The notes: generated from the sequence alone by a model not told the origin. A stretch of DNA of 18,931 nt from CAYLXP01 sp964387425 (GCA_964387425.1 CAYLXP010000108.1:1-18931); one strand, 5' to 3'; positions 1-8,035 are shown, numbered from the stretch's first letter. Program-made: numbers and translations.

Positions 1-470
1 CAGCTGTTGGCCGCAACCTGGGCACCGTTCAAAACGCGGGTCTGGCCCGTACGCGTGTTATTGGTGCTGGTGAGGTTGAACGTACCGCCATCGAAGTAGA
101 TGTTTCCGGTTCCGGAAACATCGCCCGAAACGATGAGCGTGTTGACACTGTCATTGTCCCACTGACTGTTGGCCACGCTCATCGAGGCGGCGATGGTCTG
201 GTTGGCAGGACAGTCGCTTCGCAGGTCGATACCGGCCCAGTTATCGATCGTCAGCGACTGAACGCTGCCCGTGCCGATCGTGTAGGCTGCGCAAGAGGCG
301 GTATCGAAGACGAGCGATCCAACCGTCGCGCCCGAACCAAGGTCGACCGTGGTGTTGCCGTTTCCGGCGCCGTTGAAGGTCGCGGCGTTTCCGGAGCCGG
401 GGATACCGGCGTCCCAGTTCACGCCACGATTCCATAGATCGCTGTCTGTGCCCGTCCAGGTTGCACTACC
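1..470 (-). repeat. Copy 2 of the ~1076-residue tandem module (truncated by window edge)
   Basis: On the minus strand this encodes ATWTGTDSDLWNRGVNWDAG, then YTIGTGSVQSL, WAGIDL, QTIAASMS, NSQWDNDSVNTLIVSGDVSG and FNLTSTNNTRTGQTRV, matching copy 1 segment by segment. It directly follows a segment (EFRLVQDGNSILLEF) of the kind that normally closes such proteins. The giant gene therefore looks like two protein-length units fused head to tail. Confidence 0.75.
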
Positions 471-3400
471 GGGGATGTGGAACTCAAGCAGAATACTGTT
501 TCCATCCTGGACAAGTCTGAACTCGGAATTCGCCTGCTCGGTGTCGAATGCTGCGCCATTGGAATCCAGCCAATTCTCTGTCGTAATGCTCAGGTTACCG
601 AACCCCGTCAGCGTACCGGCTGTGGCAACCGTCCACGCGTGCGGGGAGTCCCAGAAGGTATCGGTCCAGTCGACCGTGCTGCCGCTGTCATTGAAGCTCA
701 GCGTCAGGGTGTTGGCGCCCTGTAGAATCAGACTGCCGGTCACATCCAGCGAGTCGGTTGTGGTCGTATCAGCGGTCAGGCGCCAGGCCAGCTTACTGCC
801 GCTCTCGTTTGTGATCGTGCCGCCCCAGGCGCCCGTACCGGCGATGGTTGCGCCACTCGCAACCGTGATCGGAGCGTCCGAGCCACTGCTGTCGCCATTG
901 ATCCACAGGCCACCGGCCTGAACGTCCACGAGGCCGTTGGTGATCGTGTTGGCCGCGGTCAGGATCAAATCGCCGTCGCCGGTCTTGTCGATGCCGGCCG
1001 CGCCGGGGGTGTTGATGACACCGGAGAGCGTCAGCGTGTCATCCGTCGGCGACTGCACGTCAAAGTTGCCTGGTACTGCGTAGTTGATCGTAATCGGGCC
1101 TGCAAATGTGGCCGACTCACTGCCGCCTGTGCTCAGCACCTCGAGCCTTTTCCAGGACCCACCTACGGTCCCTACCGTTAGCGTGGCATCGCTCGCGGTC
1201 GTAACGCCGTCGTCGAGCTGCACCTGGCTGCGTTCGTCCATGATGACGTCTGCGCCGCCGTTCAGAGCGTTGCTGTTACCGATGCGCAGTTTCGTGCCCC
1301 ACTGGCGGACATGGATGGTTCCGCTGATCGTGTTGCTGCCGGTCAGGTAGATCGTGCCGCTACCGTAGTTGAAGAACTGCATGCCCGGGGCCGTGACGTT
1401 GCCGGCCAGCTCCAACGTCCGGCTGCTCCCCTGCGCACCCAGCTGGAAGGCATTGTAGCTCAGTTCAGCGCTCGTGATATCACCCGACCAGGTTGCGTAC
1501 GCGCTTGTATTGTCATCAACCAACCTGAGAGCCTTTACCCAGCTATCGCCAGCATCGGTGACAGTCAGGTCGTTCGCGACGTTCACGCCATCCTTGAGCG
1601 TAATCACCGGTATGGTTGAGGAGCCGGCGCCGTCCTCCAGCGTCACGGTTCCACTGCCGAAGGCTGCGCTGTTGCTGACGATGGTCTCACCGCAATTCAG
1701 CGTGGTTCCGCCTGAATAGGTGTTCGCGCCGTTGAGCGTCAGCGTTCCGTCGCTGGCGGCGGTCTTGTCGAGCGCCGTTGCCCCGGTGATCTGGCTGGCG
1801 ACGGACACGTTGCCATCAGCAGTGATGCTGACGCCGCCCGTAGCGGACAGCGAGTTGTTGATCAGGCTGAAGTCGTTGCCGGAGGTGTTGGTGAACGCGA
1901 CCGATGCAGGCGTCAGTGCTGCCTGCAAGTCAACGGTTCCGGCGGAGGTATCGCCGAAGGTGACCGCATCATCGCTGAAGAACTTGCCGTCTACGGATGA
2001 CCAGTTCGTTGCCCCGTCAACATTCCAATAGGTGGGATTCGTTGTGTCCGCACCGTTCCACGTGATGCTCTGAGGCGGGTAGACGTAAATGGCGCTACCG
2101 CTCTGGACGAATCCACGGTCGCTCAAGTCAACGGTACTGGAGGGGTCGACAGAGAAGTCACCAATGACGCCGTTCCATGAACCGCCGGTGAAATCAATCA
2201 CCTTGATCGGGTCTGTCCCATCGCTTTCGATAATGACACTTACGCCGTTGGTGGTATCCAGCGTGCCCGTGGTGCTGAAGCTACCGGCTGTGCTGCCGTC
2301 TACGGCAAGCTTGCCGGCGCCACTGGCTGTGCCGATTGTCACGTTGGCACTGCTGCTGCCTTCGCCACCAAGGATAGCACCGTTGAAAACCGTGATCGCA
2401 CTGACAAGGGTATTGTCAATGTCGAGGCGACCGCCTTCGATCTCGGTGGGCCCGGTGTAGGTCTGCGCCGCCGTAATCTGCCAAGTGCCGGCGCCCGTCT
2501 TGTCTACGCCATCCACCAGCAGATCCATCTCGCCCATGTCGGCGCTGACGGTGTTGGCATCCGTGTTGGTGCCGCCGATCACGAACTTGCCTCCGCCGTT
2601 TGCCCAGTTGTTATGGAAATTGCTCAGGGTCAGCGCCGCGCCGGATGCACCGTTCGCCAGGACAATGTGATCAACGCCGTTCGTGCAGTTGATCCGGATG
2701 TCGTTGTTGATGGTCGTGCTGCTCTTGCCAATGAACTCCAGCGTACTGGGCACCTGGTGGCCCGTGTTCCCCATGACGAGATGGCTCCTGCCAATATTCT
2801 CGTCCCTCTCGATCTGGAGCTTGCCTCTCTGGACGAACAGGTAGTTGAAACCGGTGGACGTGTTGTTCGTTCCTGTAAGGCGCAGCGTGCCATCGCCATT
2901 CTTGGTCAGGTGTTGGCTGGCGCCGCCATGAATGTCACTGGCGATGATCAGCTCCGCGTCCTGGCCGGTGATGTTGGTATTGTCGTTAATGGTGGCGGTC
3001 CGCCAAGTTGTGCCCAAGGCCACTGTTCCGCCTGTAATAGTACCGACATTCGCCGTGCCATTCGTGGCAGCGGTGTAGGTGAGGTGATTGCTGAGGGTAT
3101 TCGTGTAGCCCGAGCCAATCCCATAGGTGAAGGTGCCGGCAGCATCGGTGCGGCCGATGCTCAGATCCCGGGTATCACTGAAGTTCATGGTAAACGTCCC
3201 ATGATACTGCTCGAACCCGCTGCTGTTCCAACTGCTGGCCGACACCTCGGCGCCGCCCTTGATGCGGCAGCCGCCCGTGCGCGTGTTGTTGGTGCTCGTG
3301 AAATTGAACGCTCCGTCGTCGAACCAGAGATTGGCGTTTCCCGTAACATCGCCGGAAACGATGAGCGTGTTGGCGCTGTCGTTGTCCCACTGACTGCTAG

Positions 3401-3740
3401 CCGGACTCATTGACGCCACGATGGTCTGGTCGGCCAGGTTGCCGGCCTGCAGGTCAATCCCCGCCCAGGCGGTAATGCCTAAACTCTGGCTGCTGCCCGT
3501 GCCAATCGTGTAAGCCTGCGATCCGGAGAATTTAATGGATCCAAGCGTCACGCCAGCACCCAGGTCAACACTACTCGTGCCCTGACCGTCAAATGTCGCA
3601 GTCTCGCCGCTACCGGGAGCTGAGGCACCAGTCCAGTTGTCAGCGTTGGACCATAGCGTTCCGTTCGTCCATGTTCCACTCGCGGCAAAAGAGGCTGTCG
3701 CGAACAGCAGTGCGGTCCAGATTGTGATCCATCTACTCAT
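1..3740 (-). CDS. Secreted autotransporter-associated beta-strand-repeat (PATR) protein, partial (3' end beyond window)
   Basis: The frame is open from ATG 3740 to the left edge: 1246 codons with no stop, so the C-terminus is outside. The N-terminus (MSRWITIWTALLFATASFA, then ASGTW) is a signal peptide. The mature part is rich in Thr, Asn, Gly and Ser. It carries PATR-type units of the form KTGxGxLxLTGxNTYTGxTxVxxGxL near residues 277 (KNGDGTLRLTG), 411 (KTGAGTWQIT), 656 (DGTLTLNGANTYSGG) and 917 (KTGDGDLILTAANT). Known family members form long parallel beta-helices on or outside the cell surface, and in PVC bacteria often end in a PEP-CTERM-like anchor; that end is not visible here. An SD (AGGAGAG, 3745-3751) supports ATG 3740. 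An in-frame ATG at 3755 overlaps the SD and is less likely. Near residue 1090 the protein restarts its own N-terminal module. Role inferred: adhesin or surface scaffold; no catalytic motif seen. Confidence 0.85.
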   Translation of the reverse strand, partial: MSRWITIWTALLFATASFAASGTWTNGTLWSNADNWTGASAPGSGETATFDGQGTSSVDLGAGVTLGSIKFSGSQAYTIGTGSSQSLGITAWAGIDLQAGNLADQTIVASMSPASSQWDNDSANTLIVSGDVTGNANLWFDDGAFNFTSTNNTRTGGCRIKGGAEVSASSWNSSGFEQYHGTFTMNFSDTRDLSIGRTDAAGTFTYGIGSGYTNTLSNHLTYTAATNGTANVGTITGGTVALGTTWRTATINDNTNITGQDAELIIASDIHGGASQHLTKNGDGTLRLTGTNNTSTGFNYLFVQRGKLQIERDENIGRSHLVMGNTGHQVPSTLEFIGKSSTTINNDIRINCTNGVDHIVLANGASGAALTLSNFHNNWANGGGKFVIGGTNTDANTVSADMGEMDLLVDGVDKTGAGTWQITAAQTYTGPTEIEGGRLDIDNTLVSAITVFNGAILGGEGSSSANVTIGTASGAGKLAVDGSTAGSFSTTGTLDTTNGVSVIIESDGTDPIKVIDFTGGSWNGVIGDFSVDPSSTVDLSDRGFVQSGSAIYVYPPQSITWNGADTTNPTYWNVDGATNWSSVDGKFFSDDAVTFGDTSAGTVDLQAALTPASVAFTNTSGNDFSLINNSLSATGGVSITADGNVSVASQITGATALDKTAASDGTLTLNGANTYSGGTTLNCGETIVSNSAAFGSGTVTLEDGAGSSTIPVITLKDGVNVANDLTVTDAGDSWVKALRLVDDNTSAYATWSGDITSAELSYNAFQLGAQGSSRTLELAGNVTAPGMQFFNYGSGTIYLTGSNTISGTIHVRQWGTKLRIGNSNALNGGADVIMDERSQVQLDDGVTTASDATLTVGTVGGSWKRLEVLSTGGSESATFAGPITINYAVPGNFDVQSPTDDTLTLSGVINTPGAAGIDKTGDGDLILTAANTITNGLVDVQAGGLWINGDSSGSDAPITVASGATIAGTGAWGGTITNESGSKLAWRLTADTTTTDSLDVTGSLILQGANTLTLSFNDSGSTVDWTDTFWDSPHAWTVATAGTLTGFGNLSITTENWLDSNGAAFDTEQANSEFRLVQDGNSILLEFHIPGSATWTGTDSDLWNRGVNWDAGIPGSGNAATFNGAGNGNTTVDLGSGATVGSLVFDTASCAAYTIGTGSVQSLTIDNWAGIDLRSDCPANQTIAASMSVANSQWDNDSVNTLIVSGDVSGTGNIYFDGGTFNLTSTNNTRTGQTRVLNGAQVAANS
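3229..3682 (-). repeat. Copy 1 of a ~1076-residue tandem module (start of module)
   Basis: This stretch encodes the first mature module of the beta-strand-repeat protein: a TWTNG...LW...NW opening, then YTIGTGSSQSL, WAGIDL, QTI.ASMS, SSQWDNDSANTLIVSGDV and FTSNNTRTG-like segments. The same order of segments returns at 1-470 at an offset of 3228 nt (1076 codons). The copies are clearly homologous in protein but diverged in DNA, so this is an old duplication and not an assembly artefact. Confidence 0.75.
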
Positions 3741-3825
3741 AACGTCTCTCCTCATGTTAACCGTAATAGGGCAATCCACTATTCAAAGACATCCTCAATA
3801 AGTCGATCCACTACAACAAAGTGCA

Positions 3826-3969
3826 GTCAATATTGATGCTCCAATCCGGCGGCGCACTGTCACTATTGATGCATTTGGTGCAAAAAAAATGACGGCAGGC
3901 GCTAAGCCTGATTCCCATCGTCACCCATAATTATACGGTCAATAGTGATGCATCGTCAATAGGGATATT
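3826..3969. repeat. Array of four 15-bp direct repeats overlapping the promoter (putative operators)
   Basis: Copies read GTCAATATTGATGCT (3826-3840), GTCACTATTGATGCA (3859-3873), GTCAATAGTGATGCA (3938-3952) and a weaker GTCAATAGGGATATT (3955-3969). The consensus is GTCAMTAKTGATGCA. Two copies overlap the -35/spacer region of the minus-strand promoter and two lie downstream of the predicted start of transcription. Start-to-start distances are 33, 79 and 17 bp. This layout fits binding sites for a dedicated regulator. The regulator is unknown; the IclR-family protein nearby is one candidate. Confidence 0.55.
3930..3959 (-). promoter_or_regulatory. Sigma70-type promoter for the beta-strand-repeat gene
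   Basis: Read on the minus strand there is TTGACG (3959-3954), an 18-nt spacer and TATAAT (3935-3930). Transcription would start near 3923 and give a leader of about 180 nt before ATG 3740. Two copies of a 15-bp direct repeat lie over the -35 box and inside the spacer, which suggests regulated transcription. The call rests on consensus match only. Confidence 0.6.
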
Positions 3970-4002
3970 TGCTCTTTTTTTGTGATGCAGCGTAGAGTCG
4001 GT

Positions 4003-4059
4003 AATGCAAGTGAGTTGCATTCGTGCGGATTTCGCCCCGAGATCGCCGACATGGCGATC
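4003..4059. repeat. Two perfect 7-bp hairpins in the intergenic region
   Basis: AATGCAA-GTGAG-TTGCATT (4003-4021) and GATCGCC-GACAT-GGCGATC (4041-4059) are perfect inverted repeats with 5-nt loops. They lie between the 3' end of the sulfatase gene and the promoter of the beta-strand-repeat gene. Neither is followed by a U-tract in the minus-strand direction, so they are not convincing intrinsic terminators. They could be operator palindromes or RNA-processing structures. Confidence 0.4.
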
Positions 4060-4105
4060 GGAAGTGAAGCGTGATGGGTGGGGAGGAGTTATCCTCTTGT
4101 CTTAG

Positions 4106-4195
4106 GTAGGACAGACATTCCTGTCCGTCTGTTCATGCTTCGGCTCTGCCGAAGCGTGCCCCGGCACGCCTGACAGACAGAAATGTCTGTCCTAC
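4106..4195. repeat. Multi-stem palindromic intergenic repeat (REP/MITE-like)
   Basis: The outer arms 4106-4127 and 4174-4195 are inverted copies matching at 20 of 22 positions (GTAGGACAGACATTYCTGTC core). They enclose a perfect 8-bp hairpin GCTTCGGC-TCT-GCCGAAGC (4137-4155) and a 6-7-bp hairpin CGTGCC-CC-GGCACG (4155-4168). Folded, the element makes a branched cruciform. The GTAGGrC...CATyCCTG layout recurs in a shorter palindrome at 18911-18931. It sits just past the sulfatase stop codon and carries no ORF. Confidence 0.65.
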
Positions 4196-4245
4196 GTAGA
4201 GAGCCGGCGGCGCTAGGAAGCGTATTAGGTCTCCAGTTCCTCTCC

Positions 4246-5679
4246 CTACAGATTAACCCCGGTGCCCTGCATCTTGCTCTCGTTGCCCCAGATGATCTGC
4301 CAGGGATCGCTGGTTTCGAGCTGAAAGGCCTTCATCTTGTCCTTCATTCGCTGCAGCCGTTCGGCGTGCTCGGGGGTGCCCGCCAGGTTGCGGCTCTCTT
4401 CCGGATCGGCGGCCAGGTCGAAGAGCTCAAACTCGGCGCGGAAGAGGTAGTCCTTCACCTTGCGGTGACCGAAGTACTCTTTCTTCGCCCGGTGGATGCT
4501 CTGCCACGTCGATGCTGCCCAGAGATCAGAGGCGAAGGGGTAGGGGAGACCGTGGGCGACGTTCCAGATCAGCTTGTAGTTGCCATCACGCACAACGCGC
4601 ATGGGGTAGTACATCGTCACTTCGTGGAAGTTGTGGGAGGCGTAGACGGTCTGCCAGTCGGCGGCCATCTTCTCTCCAAGGATCGGGACAAACGAGCGTC
4701 CATGGAAGTCATCGGCGGAGAACTCCACGCCTGCGAAATCGAGAATGGTCGGTGCCAGGTCGACCCATGAGATCATTGAGTTATTGACGGTGCCCTTTAG
4801 ATTGGTGCGGGGATCCTTGACGATGCAGGGTAACTTGATGCCCGGTTCGTAGACCGTGGTTTTTGCGCCGGGGAAGGCGATGCCGTTGTCGGAGATGTAG
4901 ATGATGACGGTATTGTCCGTCTTTTTGGCCTTCTTCAGGAGCTTCTGAAGCGCCCCGAGCCCCTGGTCAATGCGGGATACCGACTGGTAGTACTCGGCCA
5001 GCTCCGCGCGGCACTCCTTGGTGTCGGGGAGGAAAGAGGGGACGCGCACCTCGGCGGGATGATACTTCATCGTCTTTACGCCCGGGTAGCCTTCGGGACG
5101 GTTGCCGAACGCGTTGGGGGCATCCCATGGGTTGGGCGTGAAAGGGTGACCGCGGTGGGGGTCGTCAGGGCAGAAATAGAGGAAGAAGGGGGCGTCCTGC
5201 TCGATAACCTCTTGGCACGCCTCGGCCATCTCGACGGTGCTGCGCGGGTCGCACTTCAGCAGGGTGTTGAAACGGTAAACCGATTCCGGGGCAAGGTGGT
5301 ACTTGCCGATGCGAGCGGTGTGGTAGCCGTCTTCCTCGAGGAGGACGGGGAGAGACTTGACGGTGTCGAAGGTGCTGAAGTGGTGGTAGTCGTGAACGTG
5401 CCCGTAGGAACCGGTGGCGTGTCCGAACTTGCCCGTGAGGATGACAGAGCGGCTGGCTGCACAGCTGGCACTTGTGCAGTAGGCCTGCGTAAAGCGCACA
5501 CCTTCGGCTGCCAGCTTGTCCATGTTGGGTGTCTTGACAACCGGGTTGCCGTAGCAGCCGAGTGCATCGAGCCCGTGGTCGTCGGAAACGAACAGGATGA
5601 TATTTGGTTTTGACGCTGCTATCGCCGCCATTGTCAGTGACCCTGCGAAAAGGGCACTCAAGAACACGTTCTTCCGCAT
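4246..5679 (-). CDS. Secreted S1-family sulfatase, N-sulfoglucosamine sulfohydrolase-like
   Basis: A 477-residue type I sulfatase, expected to hydrolyse sulfate esters or N-sulfates on exported or periplasmic polysaccharide fragments. A signal peptide (residues 1-22, ending AAIAA) precedes KPNIILFVSDDHG, with metal ligands D33 and D34. The formylglycine motif is C73-A-A-S-R77, followed by SVILTGKFGH. The second metal site is in YISDNG, followed by GAKTTVYEPGIKLP. The C-terminal MRVVRDGNYKLIWN...DLWAAS segment resembles SGSH-like (S1_8-type) sulfatases; the subfamily is recalled, not searched. The start is supported by SD GAGGAGGT just upstream. The Cys-type motif needs a formylglycine-generating enzyme (anSME or FGE), which is not in this window. 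It lies 40 bp downstream of the IclR-family gene and probably shares its transcript. Confidence 0.92.
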   Translation of the reverse strand: MRKNVFLSALFAGSLTMAAIAASKPNIILFVSDDHGLDALGCYGNPVVKTPNMDKLAAEGVRFTQAYCTSASCAASRSVILTGKFGHATGSYGHVHDYHHFSTFDTVKSLPVLLEEDGYHTARIGKYHLAPESVYRFNTLLKCDPRSTVEMAEACQEVIEQDAPFFLYFCPDDPHRGHPFTPNPWDAPNAFGNRPEGYPGVKTMKYHPAEVRVPSFLPDTKECRAELAEYYQSVSRIDQGLGALQKLLKKAKKTDNTVIIYISDNGIAFPGAKTTVYEPGIKLPCIVKDPRTNLKGTVNNSMISWVDLAPTILDFAGVEFSADDFHGRSFVPILGEKMAADWQTVYASHNFHEVTMYYPMRVVRDGNYKLIWNVAHGLPYPFASDLWAASTWQSIHRAKKEYFGHRKVKDYLFRAEFELFDLAADPEESRNLAGTPEHAERLQRMKDKMKAFQLETSDPWQIIWGNESKMQGTGVNL

Positions 5680-5719
5680 GGAATACCTCCTCGCTGATTT
5701 CCCTATATATGGCGGCGCT

Positions 5720-6436
5720 CTAGACCTGTCTGAGAATCTCGTCCCGGCAGCGCATCAGTGTTTCAACATACTGATCCAGGAACTGCTCTTTGCGCTCGGT
5801 CGGCGCACAGATGTAGAGGCTGCCGACCATGTCGTCCTGCACGACCGGGACGGCCAGCCGGTTCATTCCCAGGCGGGAAAGCGGCTTATCGCTGTAGAAA
5901 TCACCTCTCGCAACAGTATCCATTGCGGTCTCACACTCTTCCGGAGACGCGATTGTACTGTAGGGGGAGGCGATTAGCTCCTGCCGACGTTCTTCGGGCA
6001 GCGCGTCAAGAATGGCCATAACTGCGGCATGATCGCTCTCGAAGTTAAGGAAAGATCCGGCGTGTACGATCGCAAACGAATCGACCACGTTGCTGCAGCA
6101 GAGTACTTCAATGCGGCCCTTGTTGAGTACGGCAAATGCGGCGGATTCACTCAGCTCGCTTGCTAGCATCTCGACGATGGGGTCAATCGTGTCTTTGACG
6201 GGGAGCCCGCCCCCGAGATAGGTCTTCCAGTCGCGTACGGCTTCGGTTACGCAGTAGTGACCATTGACGTCCTTTTCGACATAGCCACAGTTGACGAGTG
6301 TCTTCAGCAGGCGGTTGAGACTGGCATCGGAAATAGGGGTAAAAGCCTGGCGAATGTCCGAATAGCGGCACGGCACCGCCCGCCTGATCAGGTGGTCGAG
6401 AATCCGCAAACCTCTGTCCAACGCCGGGATTTTCAT
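5720..6436 (-). CDS. IclR-family transcriptional regulator
   Basis: A 238-residue protein with an N-terminal winged helix-turn-helix (residues 1-65: LDRGLRILDHL, SDASLNRLLKTLVNCGYVEKD, GHYCVTE) and a C-terminal ligand-binding domain ending in the typical NRLAVPVVQDDMVGSLYI segment. IclR proteins bind a small metabolite and regulate nearby catabolic genes. ATG 6436 (MKIPALDRGLRILD) is chosen. The frame stays open up to TTG 6502, but that TTG lies inside the -35 box of a good promoter, so the added 22 residues are unlikely to be translated. The gene is divergent from the phosphofructokinase operon and co-oriented with the sulfatase, so it may control either or both. The effector is unknown. Confidence 0.88.
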   Translation of the reverse strand: MKIPALDRGLRILDHLIRRAVPCRYSDIRQAFTPISDASLNRLLKTLVNCGYVEKDVNGHYCVTEAVRDWKTYLGGGLPVKDTIDPIVEMLASELSESAAFAVLNKGRIEVLCCSNVVDSFAIVHAGSFLNFESDHAAVMAILDALPEERRQELIASPYSTIASPEECETAMDTVARGDFYSDKPLSRLGMNRLAVPVVQDDMVGSLYICAPTERKEQFLDQYVETLMRCRDEILRQV

Positions 6437-6473
6437 CGGTTCAGTTCTGTTAGGTGTGCTTTCATTTGTGATA

Positions 6474-6502
6474 GTTGTATGGAAAGCGAGATGAGAGGTC
6501 AA
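6474..6502 (-). promoter_or_regulatory. Promoter for the IclR-family gene and sulfatase
   Basis: On the minus strand: TTGACC (6502-6497), a 17-nt spacer and TACAAC (6479-6474). The predicted transcription start near 6467 leaves a leader of about 30 nt to ATG 6436. The match and spacing are good, and the promoter explains why the apparent upstream coding extension is not real. Confidence 0.55.
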
Positions 6503-6674
6503 TGATTTTGTCGTTGATCCCCGTGGGAAGTGAAAGAGTCTGCAATTTTGGAGATTCTTGGCATAGGGGTCCCGAAGCTGGCAGGACTATCCCCACTTTC
6601 TGAAGTCATTCATCAAGAACATCAACAAATGCGGGCATATCCTGTTCTTGAGACGTGAAACGGGAGAATATCCC

Positions 6675-6770
6675 GATTTGTACGGCAGAGATGCCTCGAC
6701 AAGCTCGGCATGACAGAAGACGTTCGGAAATTGTCATCCTGAGCCTGTCGAAGGATTTCCAGTCGAGGGT
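6675..6770. repeat. Interspersed imperfect inverted repeat (TGTCATcCTGAGcCTGTCGAAGG type)
   Basis: The left arm CTCGACAAGCTCGGCATGACA (about 6694-6714) is an imperfect inverted copy of the right arm TGTCATCCTGAGCCTGTCGAAGG. The two are separated by about 20 nt. Sequences of this form are recalled as common dispersed repeats in many environmental bacterial genomes. Short frames read through it on the minus strand, but they consist of the repeat and have no RBS. It lies in the divergent intergenic region 6437-6869, well upstream of the plus-strand promoter. Confidence 0.6.
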
Positions 6771-6809
6771 TGAGCACAAGAACTGGGGAATGCCCAATGA
6801 AATTGCTTT

Positions 6810-6837
6810 TTGACAGTGAAAGCTCATATATGATAGT
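6810..6837 (+). promoter_or_regulatory. Promoter for the plus-strand sugar catabolic operon
   Basis: TTGACA (6810-6815), a 16-nt spacer and GATAGT (6832-6837), with an AT-rich spacer end (CATATAT). The -35 is perfect; the -10 matches at 4 of 6 positions. The predicted start lies about 25-30 nt before ATG 6870. This is the only convincing promoter upstream of the run 6870-14760. Confidence 0.5.
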
Positions 6838-6869
6838 CGTGTCCCTATTCACCCTGAAGGAGGCTCTCT

Positions 6870-8030
6870 ATGGATAAGCACAATCTCGTTATTGCACAGG
6901 GCGGAGGTCCGACGGCCGTCATCAATGCATCGCTGGCCGGCGTGGTGGCTGAAGCTCAGAAACATCCGGAGGTTGGACGAATCCTCGCCGGGCGGGGTGG
7001 CATCAAGGGAATGATGGATGAGCAGTTCGTCGACCTGACGGACATGTCGGCAGAGGATATCGATCGTCTCGCCCGCACCCCGAGCTCAGCGGTTGGCACC
7101 TGCCGCTACAAGGTGACCGAAGACGATCACGACCGCATCATCGAGGTGCTGCGTAAGAACGATATCAAGTACTTCTTCTACAACGGCGGTAACGATTCGA
7201 TGGACACCTGCAACAAGGTGTCGAAGATCGCCGGCGACATCAGTGTGATCGGCGTTCCGAAGACGATCGACAACGACCTCGCGATCACCGACCACTGTCC
7301 CGGCTATGGCAGCGCAGCCCGTTATGCGGCCACTACGGCCCTCGAGTATGGACTGGATATCCGCGCGCTGCCGATTCACGTGGGAGTACTCGAAACCATG
7401 GGCCGTAACGCCGGTTGGCTGGTGGCGGCCACGGCGCTGGCTCGTACCCAGGGATTCGCCGCGCCACACCTGATCTACTTCCCGGAGCGCACCTTTGACC
7501 GGGCGCAGTTCGTGGCCGATGTGAAAGCCGCGCAGGAGAAGTATGGCTACGGGATCGTCGTCGCGGTCAGCGAAGGTGTTTGCGACGACACCGGTAAGCC
7601 GCTTGCGGACTCGGGCATGATCGACGGCTTCGGGCATGTGATTCCGGGCGGCACCTCGCAGGCGCTCTCTAACATCCTGCTGCAGGAGGGCATCCGCTCG
7701 CGTGCCGAGAAACCTGGTTTGGTGGGGCGGGCCTCCAAGTTGCTCGTGGCCGACTGCGACCGCGAGGAGGCCATCCAGGCCGGCGAGCTCGCGGTTAAGG
7801 CGGCTGTCGATGGCAAGACGGGATACATGGTCGGGTATCGGCGCGCGTTGAGCGACCCGTACCAGATTGAATACGAGCTGATCGAGCTCGAGAAGGTCGC
7901 CAACGTGGAGAACGTCCTGCCGGATACATTCATCAACGAAGCCGGCAACGACGTGACCGATGCATTCATCGAATACTGTCAGCCCCTTATCGGCGGCCCC
8001 CTGGCCGACTATTTCAAACTAGACCGCTAG
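6870..8030 (+). CDS. pfp: 6-phosphofructokinase, PPi-dependent type
   Basis: A 386-residue PfkA-superfamily enzyme that phosphorylates fructose-6-phosphate (or a related ketohexose-6-phosphate) at C1. The nucleotide/phosphate loop is QGGGPTAVINAS (residues 10-21). The donor-specificity positions are GGNDS (106-110, Asp109 where ATP enzymes have Gly) and PKTIDND (130-136, Lys131 where ATP enzymes have Gly); both are the pyrophosphate-type residues. Catalytic Asp134 and the sugar-phosphate motif MGR (177-179) are present. AAGGAGG (6857-6863) fixes the start. It is the first gene of the operon, and the following aldolase would use its bisphosphate product. GGNDS in place of the usual GGDDS is a small variation. 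Use on tagatose-6-phosphate is possible and cannot be told from sequence. Confidence 0.9.
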   Translation: MDKHNLVIAQGGGPTAVINASLAGVVAEAQKHPEVGRILAGRGGIKGMMDEQFVDLTDMSAEDIDRLARTPSSAVGTCRYKVTEDDHDRIIEVLRKNDIKYFFYNGGNDSMDTCNKVSKIAGDISVIGVPKTIDNDLAITDHCPGYGSAARYAATTALEYGLDIRALPIHVGVLETMGRNAGWLVAATALARTQGFAAPHLIYFPERTFDRAQFVADVKAAQEKYGYGIVVAVSEGVCDDTGKPLADSGMIDGFGHVIPGGTSQALSNILLQEGIRSRAEKPGLVGRASKLLVADCDREEAIQAGELAVKAAVDGKTGYMVGYRRALSDPYQIEYELIELEKVANVENVLPDTFINEAGNDVTDAFIEYCQPLIGGPLADYFKLDR

Positions 8031-8035
8031 CGCGG

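Noticed and set aside
2613..3413. Plus-strand open frame opposite the beta-strand-repeat gene
   Set aside because: It lies wholly antisense to the convincing PATR protein, with no recognisable motif or RBS.
3882..3910. Leader hairpin plus U8 as a transcription attenuator on the minus strand
   Set aside because: The stem CAGGC/GCCTG is only 5 bp and stands 6 nt from the U-run; too weak to call, though its place just after the predicted start of transcription was noted.
3826..3969. CRISPR array
   Set aside because: Only four short repeats, irregular spacing of 17-79 bp, no cas genes, and overlap with a promoter; operators are a better reading.
6437..6502. Longer IclR reading frame starting at TTG 6502
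   Set aside because: The TTG is part of the -35 box of a well-spaced promoter, and the added residues do not look like the start of an IclR protein.
6606..6852. Short minus-strand ORFs in the divergent intergenic region
   Set aside because: They translate the dispersed inverted repeat and lack an RBS.
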